Below are positions 63,399 to 64,000 of a stretch of DNA of 64,000 nucleotides, in pieces; within the stretch, counting starts at the first letter, position 1; every line of letters starts with the position of its first letter. Under the pieces are notes generated by a model. That model was not told the origin of the DNA. It searched no databases and saw nothing but the letters and a program-made list of their open reading frames with translations. Where the stretch lies: NCBI RefSeq assembly GCF_011320225.1, contig NZ_JAAOEN010000016.1, forward strand, positions 1 to 64,000, given 5' to 3'. The translations under genes and the position numbers were made by a program. This DNA comes from Phytoactinopolyspora limicola. Its GTDB lineage: Bacteria > Actinomycetota > Actinomycetes > Jiangellales > Jiangellaceae.

Positions 63399-64000
63399 CT
63401 ATGCGGGTGCGGTCGGCCGGGTGCCGTTGCGAATCACGCTGGCCAGCGCAGCAAGGTGGGTGAGCCGAGCCAGCTCGGAGTCTAGGATGCCTGGTCCACC
63501 GTCGCGGCCCAGGACGATGGCCCGGGTAGGAACTTCCAGCGGGGTGCCGACGGCGACGACGTCGTGCCACGAATCGGGTGCCCAGCCGTCGTCCGTGTGG
63601 ATCCGGGCGGGACCCGGCATCGGTAGCCATGGCACGACCTGCCCCAACGACTCCGGCGCGCCGCCCGCCGTCCGTTCAACCACGAGCCGTCCGTTGTCCT
63701 GCGACACCAGTAATGCCCAGCCCGACCGGAAGACTCCGGGCACGAGATCCACCAGGGTGTCCGCCGCGTGATGGGGGTCGGCCGTCATCGCCTCTACGGC
63801 CTCGAGGTCGCGGTGCAGATGGGCGCCTGGACTGTAATGGCCGACGAACTCGACGGTGACATCGGCCACCGACCGGCACGCACTCACCAGGGAGTCCGGC
63901 AACCGGCCAGGTGGCAGGTCGACGAGGAAATCGTCGACCGCCTGTCCACCGGAGCGGTGTTCAACGACGTCGACGCCCACGATGTCGCCACCGGCGGCAC
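63399..64000 (-). CDS. ACT-domain protein (5' end beyond the window)
   Basis: The frame is open through base 64000, giving AAGGDIVGVDVVEHRSGGQA at the visible N terminus, the second strand-helix part of an ACT domain. An ATG at 63980 would cut the ACT domain, so the true start lies outside. The rest has VEFVGHYSPGAHLHRDLEAV and a C-terminal GAF-like part (AIVLGRDGGPGILDSELARL). Such proteins lie next to gatCAB and ligA in actinobacteria and probably bind an amino acid. It is co-transcribed with the xylulokinase. Confidence 0.78.
   Translation of the reverse strand, partial: AAGGDIVGVDVVEHRSGGQAVDDFLVDLPPGRLPDSLVSACRSVADVTVEFVGHYSPGAHLHRDLEAVEAMTADPHHAADTLVDLVPGVFRSGWALLVSQDNGRLVVERTAGGAPESLGQVVPWLPMPGPARIHTDDGWAPDSWHDVVAVGTPLEVPTRAIVLGRDGGPGILDSELARLTHLAALASVIRNGTRPTAPA

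Overview
This is a high-GC actinobacterial chromosome segment with dense gene packing, many ATGA/GTGA/TGATG start-stop overlaps, GTG starts, mycothiol-type arsenate reductases, and a recurrent TANNNT box 6-8 nt before start codons (leaderless-type promoters). Housekeeping order (ETF beta/alpha, cysteine desulfurase, mnmA, a MetE-like protein, ligA, an ACT-domain protein) fits a soil or plant-associated actinomycete of the Jiangella/Nocardioides/Kribbella kind; the genus is an inference. No rRNA, tRNA, phage, IS element or CRISPR array was recognised. Layout: 1-6679 holds two tandem copies of a three-gene cassette: a sortase-anchored (LPDTG) surface protein with an Asp-Val-Asp-Ala stalk, a hairpin, then a translationally coupled DUF5819 + HTTM (vitamin-K-carboxylase-like/SdpB-like membrane protein) pair. 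It is the least understood and most interesting part of the window. 6777-8534 is etfBA. 8631-16432 is a LacI-controlled locus: LacI and an M20 peptidase on the minus strand, and divergently a ribose-type ABC importer, a phosphotriesterase-family hydrolase, a GATase1-like protein and a nucleoside hydrolase, probably a nucleoside uptake and breakdown operon. 16525-18845 carries cysteine desulfurase and mnmA, which act together in tRNA 2-thiolation. 18849-19342 is a gene-free array of eleven TGCAYCTGATC motifs. 19355-23704 has an MMPL exporter divergent from a NarL-type two-component system. 23775-26761 holds a PNP-oxidase-like protein, a multicopper-oxidase relative lacking copper ligands, and a thioesterase. 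26825-37586 is an IclR-controlled locus: a degenerate acetyl-CoA-synthetase-like protein on one side and a Liv-type ABC importer with two further CoA-ligase-like proteins on the other, probably uptake and CoA activation of an organic acid. 37786-43095 contains an AIR-synthase-like protein, an Rv0079-like hibernation factor, and an operon of three unknown single-pass membrane proteins facing an unknown polytopic membrane protein. 43361-54954 is a mixed accessory stretch: a Tat-exported esterase, a decayed gene, a stand-alone LigD polymerase domain, an SGNH hydrolase, an EEP-family enzyme, a membrane-tethered PhoD-like phosphatase, a lipoprotein, an NTF2-like protein, an acetyltransferase, an ArsR-ArsC fusion plus ArsC, an alpha/beta hydrolase and a TetR regulator. 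55081-64000 returns to core genes: MetE-like, ligA, CapA-like, RecQ fused to a phosphoribosyltransferase-like tail, xylulokinase, and an ACT-domain protein cut by the window end. Non-coding DNA is notable: two long palindromes (16418-16491 and 53217-53286) share outer ends and provide the stop codon and a Pro-Leu-Pro tail to three different genes.
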